Shown: positions 6,654-12,764 of the stretch, piece after piece
Numbering within the stretch: position 1 is the stretch's first letter
How the letters are laid out: the number at the start of each line of letters is the position of its first letter
Origin: an uncultured Oscillibacter sp.
Lineage (GTDB): Bacteria; Bacillota; Clostridia; Oscillospirales; Oscillospiraceae
Length of the DNA: 12,764 bases
Direction: 5' to 3'
NCBI GenBank assembly: GCA_910585165.1
Contig: CAJUBX010000068.1
Span: 1-12,764, forward strand
Notes under the pieces: generated by a model
What the model was told of the DNA's origin: nothing
Seen by the model: the letters and a program-made list of their open reading frames with translations, nothing else
The model's database searches: none
Translations under genes and position numbers: made by a program

Positions 6654-7492
6654 GCGAAAACGTATTGAAAGTGGAAAACGTCACCATGCAGTTCGGCGGC
6701 GTGGTGGCGGTGGATAATCTGAACCTGGAGGTCAACAAAGGGGAGATTGTGGCCCTCATCGGCCCCAACGGCGCGGGAAAGACCACGGCCTTCAACGTCA
6801 TCACCGGCGTGTACCAGCCCACCAACGGGGCCGTTTGGTTCCAGGGGGAGAAAATCGTGGAGAACCACCCCCAGGGGAAAATGAAGCAGCAGTACAAGGG
6901 CGGGCACGCCGGGGAGTATACCCAGGCCCTGGCTCCCACCCCCGATAAGGTGACCCGCCTGGGCATGGCCCGGACCTTCCAGAATATCCGGCTTTGGAAG
7001 TCCCAGACGGTGTTTGACAACGTGCTCATCGCCAAACACTGCCGGGCCGCCAGCAACGTCTTTTCCGCGACGTTCCGCCTGAACCGGAAGGAGGAGGCCC
7101 GGCAGCGGGAAAACGTGCTGGAGCTTCTGGAAACCGTGGGATTGGCGGACGTGAAGGACGAGCTGGCCACGTCCCTTCCCTACGGCAAGCAGCGGCGGCT
7201 GGAGATTGCCCGGGCCCTGGCGGCGGAGCCGAAGCTTCTCCTGCTGGATGAACCGGCGGCGGGCATGAACCCCCAGGAGACGGAGGAGCTGACGGCTTTC
7301 ATCGGCGAGATCCGGGACCGGTTCCAGCTGACGGTGTTCCTCATCGAGCACCACATGAACCTGGTCATGAACATCTCGGACCGGATTTACGTCCTGGACT
7401 TCGGCAAGCTGATTGCCCAGGGAGACCCGGCGGCGATTCAGAACGACAAGCGGGTTATCGAGGCCTATCTGGGGGTGAGCGAAGATGCTTAA
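6650..7492 (+). CDS. livG: Branched-chain amino acid ABC transporter ATP-binding protein LivG
   Basis: A 280-residue ABC ATPase with start ATG 6650 overlapping the livM stop by four bases; an AAAGGGGG stretch lies about 10 bases upstream. Walker A is GPNGAGKT (38-45), the Q-loop Gln111 lies in RTFQNIRLW, the signature is LPYGKQRRLE (176-185), Walker B is LLLLDEP (196-202) and the switch His is 234 (LIEHHM). All ATP-hydrolysis residues are present. It hydrolyses ATP as a heterodimer with LivF on the cytoplasmic face of LivH/LivM. An unusual feature is an extra stretch of about 25 residues (roughly 73-98, HPQGKMKQQYKGGHAGEYTQ onward) between the first beta subdomain and the Q-loop, where LivG proteins normally have a short link. 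It ends inside the livF start region (eight-base overlap). Confidence 0.95.
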   Translation: MSENVLKVENVTMQFGGVVAVDNLNLEVNKGEIVALIGPNGAGKTTAFNVITGVYQPTNGAVWFQGEKIVENHPQGKMKQQYKGGHAGEYTQALAPTPDKVTRLGMARTFQNIRLWKSQTVFDNVLIAKHCRAASNVFSATFRLNRKEEARQRENVLELLETVGLADVKDELATSLPYGKQRRLEIARALAAEPKLLLLDEPAAGMNPQETEELTAFIGEIRDRFQLTVFLIEHHMNLVMNISDRIYVLDFGKLIAQGDPAAIQNDKRVIEAYLGVSEDA

Positions 7493-8195
7493 AATTGAAA
7501 ACCTCCACGTCAGCTACGGCGGCATCCAGGCCCTCCGGGGCATCTCCCTGGAGGTGCCTGACGGCAAAATCGTCACGCTGATCGGCGCCAACGGCGCGGG
7601 CAAGTCCACCACCCTGCGGACCATCACCGGCCTTGTCAAGGCCTCCTCCGGCTCCATCCAGTGGAACGGAGAGGAGCTTTTGGGCAGGTCCATCGACAAG
7701 ATCGTGGGCGCGGGCATCGCCATGAGCCCCGAGGGGCGGCGGGTCTTCGCCGACATGTCGGTGCTGGAGAACCTGCGCATCGGTGCGTACCTCCGGAAGG
7801 ACAAGGACGGCATCGAGGAGGACATCAAGTGGGTTTACAGCCTCTTCCCCCGGCTGGAGGAGCGGAGCTGGCAGCTGGCGGGCACCCTCTCCGGCGGCGA
7901 GCAGCAGATGCTGGCCGTGGGCCGGGCGCTGATGTCCCGCCCCAAGCTGATGATGCTGGACGAACCCTCCCTGGGCCTTGCACCCCTGGTGGTGCAGGAC
8001 ATCTTCTCCATCATCGGCGAGATCAACCGCCAGGGCGTGACCGTCCTGCTCATTGAGCAGAACGCCAATATGGCGCTGAAAATCGCGGACCTTGCCTACG
8101 TGCTGGAGACGGGGAACATCACCATGTCCGGCACGGGCGCGGAGCTGCTGGCCGACGAAAAGGTCCGGGAGGCGTATCTGGGCAGGAACGGCTGA
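7485..8195 (+). CDS. livF: Branched-chain amino acid ABC transporter ATP-binding protein LivF
   Basis: A 236-residue ABC ATPase of standard LivF length. ATG 7485 overlaps the livG end by eight bases; GGGGGTGAGCGAAG directly upstream supplies a modest ribosome site, and translation is probably coupled. Walker A is GANGAGKS (34-41), the signature LSGGEQQ (135-141) and Walker B LMMLDEP (155-161). The switch position reads LIEQNA with Gln192 in place of His, which is normal for LivF and marks it apart from LivG. The segment SPEGRRVFADMSVLENL (81-97) is also characteristic. It completes the importer and is the last gene before a terminator. Confidence 0.95.
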   Translation: MLKIENLHVSYGGIQALRGISLEVPDGKIVTLIGANGAGKSTTLRTITGLVKASSGSIQWNGEELLGRSIDKIVGAGIAMSPEGRRVFADMSVLENLRIGAYLRKDKDGIEEDIKWVYSLFPRLEERSWQLAGTLSGGEQQMLAVGRALMSRPKLMMLDEPSLGLAPLVVQDIFSIIGEINRQGVTVLLIEQNANMALKIADLAYVLETGNITMSGTGAELLADEKVREAYLGRNG

Positions 8196-8212
8196 AAGAA
8201 AAACGTTTTGGG

Positions 8213-8237
8213 AGAGGCCCGCAGGGGCCTCTCTTTC
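8213..8237 (+). terminator. Terminator of the liv operon
   Basis: GAGAGGCCC (8213-8221), loop GCAG and GGGCCTCTC (8226-8234) form a perfect nine-pair stem followed by TTT and, after CCCTGC, another TTTT. It begins 18 bases after the livF stop and separates the liv operon from the sucrose operon. Confidence 0.78.
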
Positions 8238-8309
8238 CCTGCTTTTAGGCAGAAAAGGAACAAGCTGGAAGAGACGAGGAAAAATTCCGGGTTAGCCTGC
8301 ACAAAGCAC

Positions 8310-8338
8310 TAGACAAGGGAGAAATAGTTTGCTATAAT
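8310..8338 (+). promoter_or_regulatory. Promoter of the fructokinase-amylosucrase operon
   Basis: TAGACA (8310-8315), a 17-base spacer and TATAAT (8333-8338), with TG one base ahead (TGCTATAAT), give a strong extended -10 promoter. The leader to the fructokinase ATG is about 85 bases. No clear operator palindrome or catabolite-response element was recognised. Confidence 0.78.
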
Positions 8339-8429
8339 GCGAGAAAAACGATTACGGAGCGGATAATTGCCAGAAAAAGGACATTTGACTGCTCCGGCGC
8401 ATACACTGAAACGACAGGAGGCCGGCAGG

Positions 8430-9374
8430 ATGGACGTAACAGCGATCGGTGAGATTTTGATTGACTTGACCCAGACAGGAGTCAACGGGGCCGGGGTGCC
8501 CCAATTCTCCGCCAACCCCGGCGGAGCGCCCGCCAACGTTGCGGTGGCGGCGGCCCGGCTGGGGGCCAAATCCGCCTTTTGGGGAAAGGTGGGGGACGAC
8601 GGGTTCGGCGCCTACCTCCGCAGGGTGCTGGCGGACAACGGAGTGGACGCCTCCGGCCTGCGCACCGGCAGTCAGCCCACCACCATGGCCATCGTCTCCG
8701 TGGACGAGGCCGGGGAACGGAGCTTTCGCTTTCTCCGGGGGGCCGACCGGGACCTCTGCCCGGAGGAGGTGGACGAGGACGCGGTGCTGGGCAGCAAAAT
8801 TCTGCATTTCGGCTCCGTCAGCCTGACGGCGGGCATGAGCCGCAGCGCCACTATCTTTGCGGCCCGCGCCGCCCACAAAAACGGCGGCCTGGTGAGCTAT
8901 GACCCCAACTACCGCCCCGCCCTCTGGGCCAACCAGGCCGAGGCGGCGGAGTGGATGACCATTCCGCTGCCCCTGGTGGATATCATCAAGCTGGCGGAAG
9001 AGGAGCTTCCGCTTATCACCGGCACGGCGGACCTGGAAAGGGGAACCGGCATTCTGGAAGACCGGGGCGTCTCCCTGATTATGGTCACACTGGGGAGCGA
9101 GGGCGTCTTCTGCCGCTGGCGGGGAGATTGCTGGCGCCAGCCCGGCGTCCCCGTCAAGGTGGCCGACACCAACGGCGCGGGGGACACCTTCCTGGGGGCC
9201 GTCCTCAGCCGTCTGTGCGCCCGGGGGGAGAAGCCCCTGGAGGGCCTGGAGCGGGCGGAACTGAAGGACGTGCTGGCTTTTGCCAACCGGGCGGCGGCGT
9301 TCACCTGCTCCCGGAACGGGGCCATTCCCGCCATGCCCACCCTGGCGGAGCTGGAGGGAGGATGCGAGCCGTGA
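8430..9374 (+). CDS. scrK: PfkB-family carbohydrate kinase, probable fructokinase
   Basis: A 314-residue ribokinase/PfkB-fold kinase. ATG 8430 is chosen because AGGAGG (8416-8421) lies eight bases upstream; the 21 extra in-frame codons before it show no family similarity. Landmarks are GEILIDL (7-13), the sugar-binding GGAPANVAVAAARLG (31-45), KVGDDGFG (53-60), YDPNYRPALW (157-166) typical of fructokinases, and the ATP and anion-hole motif DTNGAGD (246-252), with Asp252 as the catalytic base. It would transfer the gamma phosphate of ATP to fructose in the cytoplasm, giving fructose 6-phosphate. The overlapping downstream gene encodes an amylosucrase-like enzyme that releases fructose, which supports fructose as substrate over ribose, gluconate or nucleosides. 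It is first in a two-gene operon with its own promoter. Confidence 0.88.
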   Translation: MDVTAIGEILIDLTQTGVNGAGVPQFSANPGGAPANVAVAAARLGAKSAFWGKVGDDGFGAYLRRVLADNGVDASGLRTGSQPTTMAIVSVDEAGERSFRFLRGADRDLCPEEVDEDAVLGSKILHFGSVSLTAGMSRSATIFAARAAHKNGGLVSYDPNYRPALWANQAEAAEWMTIPLPLVDIIKLAEEELPLITGTADLERGTGILEDRGVSLIMVTLGSEGVFCRWRGDCWRQPGVPVKVADTNGAGDTFLGAVLSRLCARGEKPLEGLERAELKDVLAFANRAAAFTCSRNGAIPAMPTLAELEGGCEP

Positions 9375-11203
9375 AAACCTCTTCGTTTGACGGCCGCCTG
9401 GCCCGGCATTACGACGAGCTGAAATGGCTCTACTGCGAGCTCTACCGGGACGAGACGGCTTTTGCGGGCTTTGTGGAAATGCTCCGCCGCTGCTGGGCGG
9501 AGCGGAAAAAGCCCCTCCGGGACCTGGATAAGAAGCGGGAGGAGGACCCGGGCTGGTACAGGCGGCGGGACCTTTTGGGAATGATGCTCTATGTGAACGC
9601 CTTTTCCAAAAACCTCCAGGGCGTGAAGGAGAAGCTGGGCTATATTCAGGAGTGCGGCGTGAACTGCCTCCACCTGATGCCCCTGCTGAAAAGCCCCGAA
9701 GGCCGCAGCGACGGGGGCTACGCCGTCAGCGACTACCGCACCGTCCAGCCCGAACTCGGGACCATGGAGGACCTGGAGTCCCTGGCGGACGCGTGCCGCC
9801 GCCGCCATATCAGCCTATGCCTGGACTTCGTGATGAACCACACCAGCGAGGACCATGAATGGGCGAAGCGGGCCCGGGCCGGAGAACAGGAATACCGGGA
9901 CCGCTATTTCTTCTATGACGGCTGGGAGATTCCCCGGGAGTTTGAGAAGACCGTTCCCCAGGTGTTTCCCACCACCGCCCCGGGGAGCTTTACGGAGCTT
10001 TCCGGCGGGACAGTGGTGATGACGAACTTCTATCCTTACCAGTGGGATTTAAACTACCAAAACCCGGCGGTGTTTCGGGATATGACGGAGAACCTGCTGT
10101 ATCTCGCCAACCGGGGAATCGACGTAATCCGCTTGGATGCCATACCTTACATATGGAAGGAACTGGGGACGGACTGCCGGAACCTGCCCCAGGTACATAC
10201 CCTGGCCCGGATGTTGCGGATGGCGGTGGAGGTGGTCTGCCCCGGCGTGCTTTTGCTGGGGGAGGTGGTGATGGAGCCCGCCAAGGTGGCCCCTTACTTC
10301 GGCACGCCGGACAAACCCGAGTGCCACATGCTCTATAATGTCACCACCATGGCCACCACCTGGCATACCCTGGCCACCGGGGACGCGTCGCTGCTGAAAC
10401 GGCAGATGGAAATTCTCTGCGCCCTGCCCAAGGACTTTTTGTTTCTCAATTACCTGCGCTGCCACGACGATATCGGCTGGGGCTTGGACTATCCCTGGCT
10501 GGCCGGGAACTGCGGAATCAGCGAGACGGCTCACAAGAAATATCTCAACGACTGGTTTACCGGCAAATGGCCCGGAAGCCCCGGCCGGGGAGAGCTCTAC
10601 AACGACGATCCCCGCCTGGGGGATGCCCGCCTCTGCGGCACCGCAGCCTCCCTCTGCGGCGTGGAGGCTGCGGTATATGAAAACGACCCCTTCAAGCTGG
10701 AGCGGGCCGCTGCGTGCGATTTGACCCTTCACGCCTGGATGCTTTCCCAGAGCGGCATTCCCATGCTCTACAGCGGAGACGAGGTGGGGCGGCTCAACGA
10801 CTGGAGCTACCGGGAGGACCCCGGCAAGCGGGAGGACAGCCGCTATATCCACCGGGGGGACTTTCAGTGGGACCTGGCGCAGAAGCGGACGGATCCGGGC
10901 ACATACCAGGGCAAGCTTTTTCAGGGCCTGCGGCGGCTGGAGGAGCTCCGGGCGGCGGAGCCCTGCTTCGACCCGGCGGCGGACGTGCGGGTGGAGGACA
11001 GCGGGAGCCCCCACGTCCTGGCGCTCAGCCGGAGGCAGGGGGACCGGGAGCTGGTGTGCCTGTTCAACTTTTCCGGAGAGTTCGTCCATGCCCATGCTGG
11101 CCGGGACGAAAGCTATACGGAGCTGATGTACGGGACGCATTACGACAGCCTGCGGGACGTGGAGCTGTGGCCCAACGGCTTTGCCTGGCTGCTGCGGGAT
11201 TAA
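9362..11203 (+). CDS. ams: Amylosucrase-like GH13 glucosyltransferase (alternatively sucrose hydrolase)
   Basis: A 613-residue GH13 enzyme without signal peptide, hence cytoplasmic. Conserved blocks: DFVMNH (155-160), nucleophile Asp259 in VIRLDA, acid/base Glu301 in LLGEVV, and the stabiliser pair His368-Asp369 in CHDDIGW. The extra blocks SDGGYAVSDYR (116-126), QWDLNYQNP (227-235), GDEVGRLND (472-480) and EDSRYIHRG (491-499) are those of amylosucrase. Asp117 and Arg498 probably form the salt bridge that closes the sucrose glucosyl pocket. An all-helical N-terminal domain (about 10-70) and a C-terminal beta domain (about 535-613) also fit. The length is close to the roughly 636 residues of Neisseria amylosucrase. 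The reaction would be sucrose to alpha-1,4-glucan plus fructose, fitting the fructokinase upstream. The start is ambiguous: ATG 9362 overlaps fructokinase by 13 bases, while GTG 9371 gives a GTGA overlap and better spacing from GGGAGG (9356-9361). A hydrolase of the same subfamily cannot be excluded. Confidence 0.88.
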   Translation: MRAVKTSSFDGRLARHYDELKWLYCELYRDETAFAGFVEMLRRCWAERKKPLRDLDKKREEDPGWYRRRDLLGMMLYVNAFSKNLQGVKEKLGYIQECGVNCLHLMPLLKSPEGRSDGGYAVSDYRTVQPELGTMEDLESLADACRRRHISLCLDFVMNHTSEDHEWAKRARAGEQEYRDRYFFYDGWEIPREFEKTVPQVFPTTAPGSFTELSGGTVVMTNFYPYQWDLNYQNPAVFRDMTENLLYLANRGIDVIRLDAIPYIWKELGTDCRNLPQVHTLARMLRMAVEVVCPGVLLLGEVVMEPAKVAPYFGTPDKPECHMLYNVTTMATTWHTLATGDASLLKRQMEILCALPKDFLFLNYLRCHDDIGWGLDYPWLAGNCGISETAHKKYLNDWFTGKWPGSPGRGELYNDDPRLGDARLCGTAASLCGVEAAVYENDPFKLERAAACDLTLHAWMLSQSGIPMLYSGDEVGRLNDWSYREDPGKREDSRYIHRGDFQWDLAQKRTDPGTYQGKLFQGLRRLEELRAAEPCFDPAADVRVEDSGSPHVLALSRRQGDRELVCLFNFSGEFVHAHAGRDESYTELMYGTHYDSLRDVELWPNGFAWLLRD

Positions 11204-11211
11204 ACGGCATG

Positions 11212-11238
11212 GCCCCGCCCTCGCAAAGAGGGCGGGGC
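11212..11238 (+). terminator. Hairpin ending the sucrose operon
   Basis: GCCCCGCCCTC (11212-11222), loop GCAAA and GAGGGCGGGGC (11228-11238) form a perfect 11-pair stem eight bases after the amylosucrase stop. The T tract is almost absent (TCAGGCTG follows), so termination may be incomplete or Rho-assisted; the position still fits an operon end. Confidence 0.6.
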
Positions 11239-11386
11239 TCAGGCTGTCGAGAAACCCGCAAAAGTTGTTCAACAGGAAGGAAGGGTGTAGGGCGGGAAAC
11301 CCAGGAAGGGTTTTAAAGTGTACCCCTTGTCAATCCAAGCGGTGCGGTTTTAGCGAAAAAGAATTTTTAGAAGCAGTACCAATAGG
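11239..11386. other. Intergenic stretch with the terminal region of the truncated IS5-family element
   Basis: No gene is seen. A short hairpin, AAACCC (11297-11302) with GGGTTT (11308-11313) followed by TAAAG, lies just outside the probable IS end, which I place at about 11315 at GTGTACCCCTTGTCAATCC. The bases 11315-11386 would be the 3' untranslated end of the transposase element. The exact terminus is inferred from position and style only. Confidence 0.4.
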
Positions 11387-11682
11387 CTAAAATCTTTTAA
11401 GGAGGGAGTGAAAAGCAACGATTCGGCAGACAGCTTGAGCAGAAGCGGTAGATATCTCATAATCTTTAGAAAGGCGACGAGAATTGTTTAGCCAGGCCAA
11501 AGAACGTTCCACAATCCAGCGTTTGGGTAGAACTTCCCACTCAGGCTTGATACGTACGGAAATATCGACTCCAAGCCCCAGTTCCTGTGAAACATTCTGC
11601 TCAAATGTTTTGCGGTATCCAGCGTCCGCACAGAGCCGCTGAATGGAAGGATAGTTTGCAAAAGCCTCTCTTGCGGCTAGAA
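11387..11682 (-). pseudogene. IS5-family transposase, C-terminal third, interrupted by an IS66-like element
   Basis: The minus strand reads without stops from the junction at 11682 to TAG 11387-11389, about 98 residues. It contains LCADAGYRKTF, with the second catalytic Asp of the DDE triad, and PKRWIVERSLAWLNNSRRLS followed by KDYEISTASAQ, the C1 region with the catalytic Glu. It ends FHSLLKRF, as family members do. The N-terminal two thirds, with the first Asp, are missing upstream because GTAAGCGTC, the start of an IS66-type element, begins at 11683. They should lie beyond the right end of that element, outside the window. Base composition is lower in GC than the core genes, as expected of a mobile gene. 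Whether this copy is the same family member as the fragment at 495-554 cannot be told, because the two do not overlap. Confidence 0.82.
11675..11682. repeat. Predicted 8-bp target-site duplication (left copy) of the IS66-like element
   Basis: GGCTAGAA immediately precedes the element end. IS66-family insertions usually duplicate eight bases. The matching copy would lie past the window end, so this is a prediction. Confidence 0.4.
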
Positions 11683-12764
11683 GTAAGCGTCAAATAGCGA
11701 GGGACCTTCCCACCTATGGTAAGCTAAAAGGAAAGCGATAGAAGGGGAAGGGAATGGAGAGAGAAAAGGCGAAGCTGAAATGCAGGAATTGCGGGCAGGA
11801 GTTTGAGCCGGCCTGCCACATCACGCGGCAGAAGTTCTGCAGCGATGAATGCCGGTTTGCATATAATAACGCAAAACGGCGCTATGAAGGCATACCCATG
11901 GACATCTGCCCCGGCTGCGGGGATGAGGTAGAGCAGAGCGGAGAACGGGGCCGGCGGAGACGGTTCTGCAGCGACAGGTGCCGGGTGAAATACTGGCAGG
12001 AGAAACGGAAAGAGCGGCGGCAGGCGCGGGAAAAGCCGAAGCAGATCTGTCCAAACTGCGGAAAGGAATTTGCGCCTGAGTGGGGACATGGAAAACAGCG
12101 GCGGTTCTGCTGTGACCAATGCCGGACCGAGTGGTGGGCGGCATACCGCAAGGCGAATCCCAGCGAAGAAGAGCCGGCGGAGCGGTGCGCGGCATGTGGA
12201 GCACCGCTGGAGGGGAGAAAGCGTGGGCAGACATACTGCAGCCGGTTTTGCTATCTGCCGGCAATGGATGAGACACACGTAGAAGGGATATGCCGGTGGT
12301 GCGGGAGACCGATCTCCACCACAGAGGGGACCGAACGAAGCTATTGCAGCGCGGAATGCGCAGCAGCGGGCCGGTATTCGCTGCGGGGGTTTCGGAAAGG
12401 AAGCCGGCGGATCAGCGCGGCGGATACCATGGCATGGCAGGAAAAAATGAGGCAGGCCGCCCGTGAGTGCGGAGCCGGAAAGCGAGGGGAACAGGTGCGT
12501 CTGGTATGCGGAACGACCAGTATGTACACCGAACTGAACGGCCTGATCGCGATTGTGCGGTATCATCTGCGCTGCGACCCATATGACGGGAGCGTGTATG
12601 TGTTCCGGGATGCTTATGGGAGCAAGTTGAAGTACATAGAGTGGGACGGGCAGAGCTTTCTCCAGGGGAAGCGAACGGCGCAGAGCGGGACATACCCGTG
12701 GCCTCCGGTGCCTGCGGGGACGGTGGTGGAGGTGAGTGAAAAAGAGTTCTGCTATCTGCTGAGC
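11683..12764 (+). mobile_element. IS66-like insertion element, left end and first gene (right end beyond window)
   Basis: The element starts at GTAAGCGTC, matching the GTAAGCG-type terminus known for IS66-family inverted repeats. It splits the IS5-family transposase gene, which defines the boundary sharply. GTAAGC recurs at 11719-11724, 36 bases in, with AGCGA nearby in both copies, suggesting a subterminal transposase-binding repeat. The only gene visible carries an IS66 TnpB (Orf2) domain at its C-terminal end. A TnpC (DDE transposase) gene should follow outside the window. No separate TnpA gene precedes it. Confidence 0.72.
11754..12764 (+). CDS. Five-zinc-finger protein fused to IS66 TnpB (Orf2) domain, 3' end beyond window
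   Basis: ATG 11754 follows an AGGGGAAGGGA ribosome site. The frame is open for 337 codons to the window end, without a stop. Residues 10-202 hold five repeats of C-x2-C-G ... [FY]-C-x3-C: Cys10/13-29/33, 52/55-72/76, 99/102-119/123, 145/148-162/166 and 180/183-198/202, each likely to bind one zinc. Repeats 1-3 are separated by very basic linkers (such as RGRRRR, 65-70). A linker (about 203-246) leads to residues 247-337, which read like IS66 TnpB: VRLVCGTTSMYTELNGLIAI (248-267), DPYDGSVYVF (275-284), KLKYIEWDGQSFL (291-303), TYPWPP (313-318) and EVSEKEFCYLL. TnpB is an accessory protein needed for IS66 transposition, of unclear biochemical role. Usual TnpB proteins are about 110-120 residues, so the finger array is a large addition. 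DNA or nucleic-acid binding by the fingers is inferred. Only a few residues should be missing at the end. Confidence 0.82.
   Translation, partial: MEREKAKLKCRNCGQEFEPACHITRQKFCSDECRFAYNNAKRRYEGIPMDICPGCGDEVEQSGERGRRRRFCSDRCRVKYWQEKRKERRQAREKPKQICPNCGKEFAPEWGHGKQRRFCCDQCRTEWWAAYRKANPSEEEPAERCAACGAPLEGRKRGQTYCSRFCYLPAMDETHVEGICRWCGRPISTTEGTERSYCSAECAAAGRYSLRGFRKGSRRISAADTMAWQEKMRQAARECGAGKRGEQVRLVCGTTSMYTELNGLIAIVRYHLRCDPYDGSVYVFRDAYGSKLKYIEWDGQSFLQGKRTAQSGTYPWPPVPAGTVVEVSEKEFCYLLS

Noticed and set aside
10049..11272. Minus-strand open frame opposite the amylosucrase gene
   Set aside because: Antisense to conserved GH13 catalytic blocks; no recognisable protein features.
495..11682. Composite transposon formed by the two IS5-family fragments
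   Set aside because: The left fragment has only its 5' end and the right only its 3' third, in opposite orientation, and both are truncated on unsuitable sides; nothing shows they are the same element.
11724..12566. Minus-strand open frame of 280 codons opposite the zinc-finger-TnpB gene
   Set aside because: The plus strand carries 20 ordered Cys ligands, a TnpB domain and a ribosome site; the minus frame is Pro/Ala-rich with no motif.
11754..12764. The zinc-finger protein as a new defence or regulatory system unrelated to transposition
   Set aside because: The C-terminal region matches the IS66 TnpB pattern and the gene lies 71 bases inside an IS66-type end, so transposition is the simpler reading.
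1..12764. CRISPR arrays, tRNA, rRNA, replication origin or attachment sites
   Set aside because: No regularly spaced repeats, cloverleaf, rRNA sequence or DnaA-box cluster was seen on either strand.

Overview
The window looks like a chromosomal segment of a GC-rich Gram-positive gut anaerobe of the Clostridia, probably Oscillospiraceae-like. The reasons are the strong AGGAGG-type ribosome sites, the GC-biased codon use, the lipoprotein-anchored binding protein and the style of the insertion-sequence remnants. This placement is inference from sequence style, not from a marker gene.

Layout. (1) Positions 1-560 are an insertion-sequence graveyard. It holds the start of an IS5-type transposase on the minus strand (frameshifted), the start of an IS21-type istA on the plus strand, and the start of a second IS5-family transposase on the plus strand. 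The last of these runs into the 3' end of a GNAT acetyltransferase gene. (2) Positions 457-2896 hold the damaged GNAT gene (minus), a 60-residue protein of unknown function (plus), a shared bidirectional terminator and a chemoreceptor (minus) whose extracytoplasmic part looks like a CZB zinc-binding domain. (3) Positions 3186-8237 are a complete branched-chain amino acid ABC transporter operon, livJ-livH-livM-livG-livF. It has a near-consensus promoter, two strong hairpins between livJ and livH, translationally coupled distal genes and a terminator. (4) Positions 8310-11238 are a two-gene sucrose-utilisation operon, a PfkB fructokinase overlapping an amylosucrase-like GH13 enzyme. It has its own extended -10 promoter and a closing hairpin. 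(5) Positions 11315-12764 hold the 3' third of an IS5-family transposase (minus). It is interrupted by the left end of an IS66-like element whose first gene, still open at the window end, encodes five tandem CxxC...CxxxC zinc fingers followed by an IS66 TnpB (Orf2) domain.

How the genes work together. The Liv proteins form one importer: lipoprotein receptor, two permeases and two ATPases. In the sugar operon, amylosucrase would split sucrose while building alpha-glucan and release fructose, which the fructokinase would phosphorylate. No sucrose importer is visible here. The middle block (about 960-11240) reads as intact chromosome, while both flanks are IS-riddled. The most unusual object is the zinc-finger-TnpB fusion in the IS66-like element.
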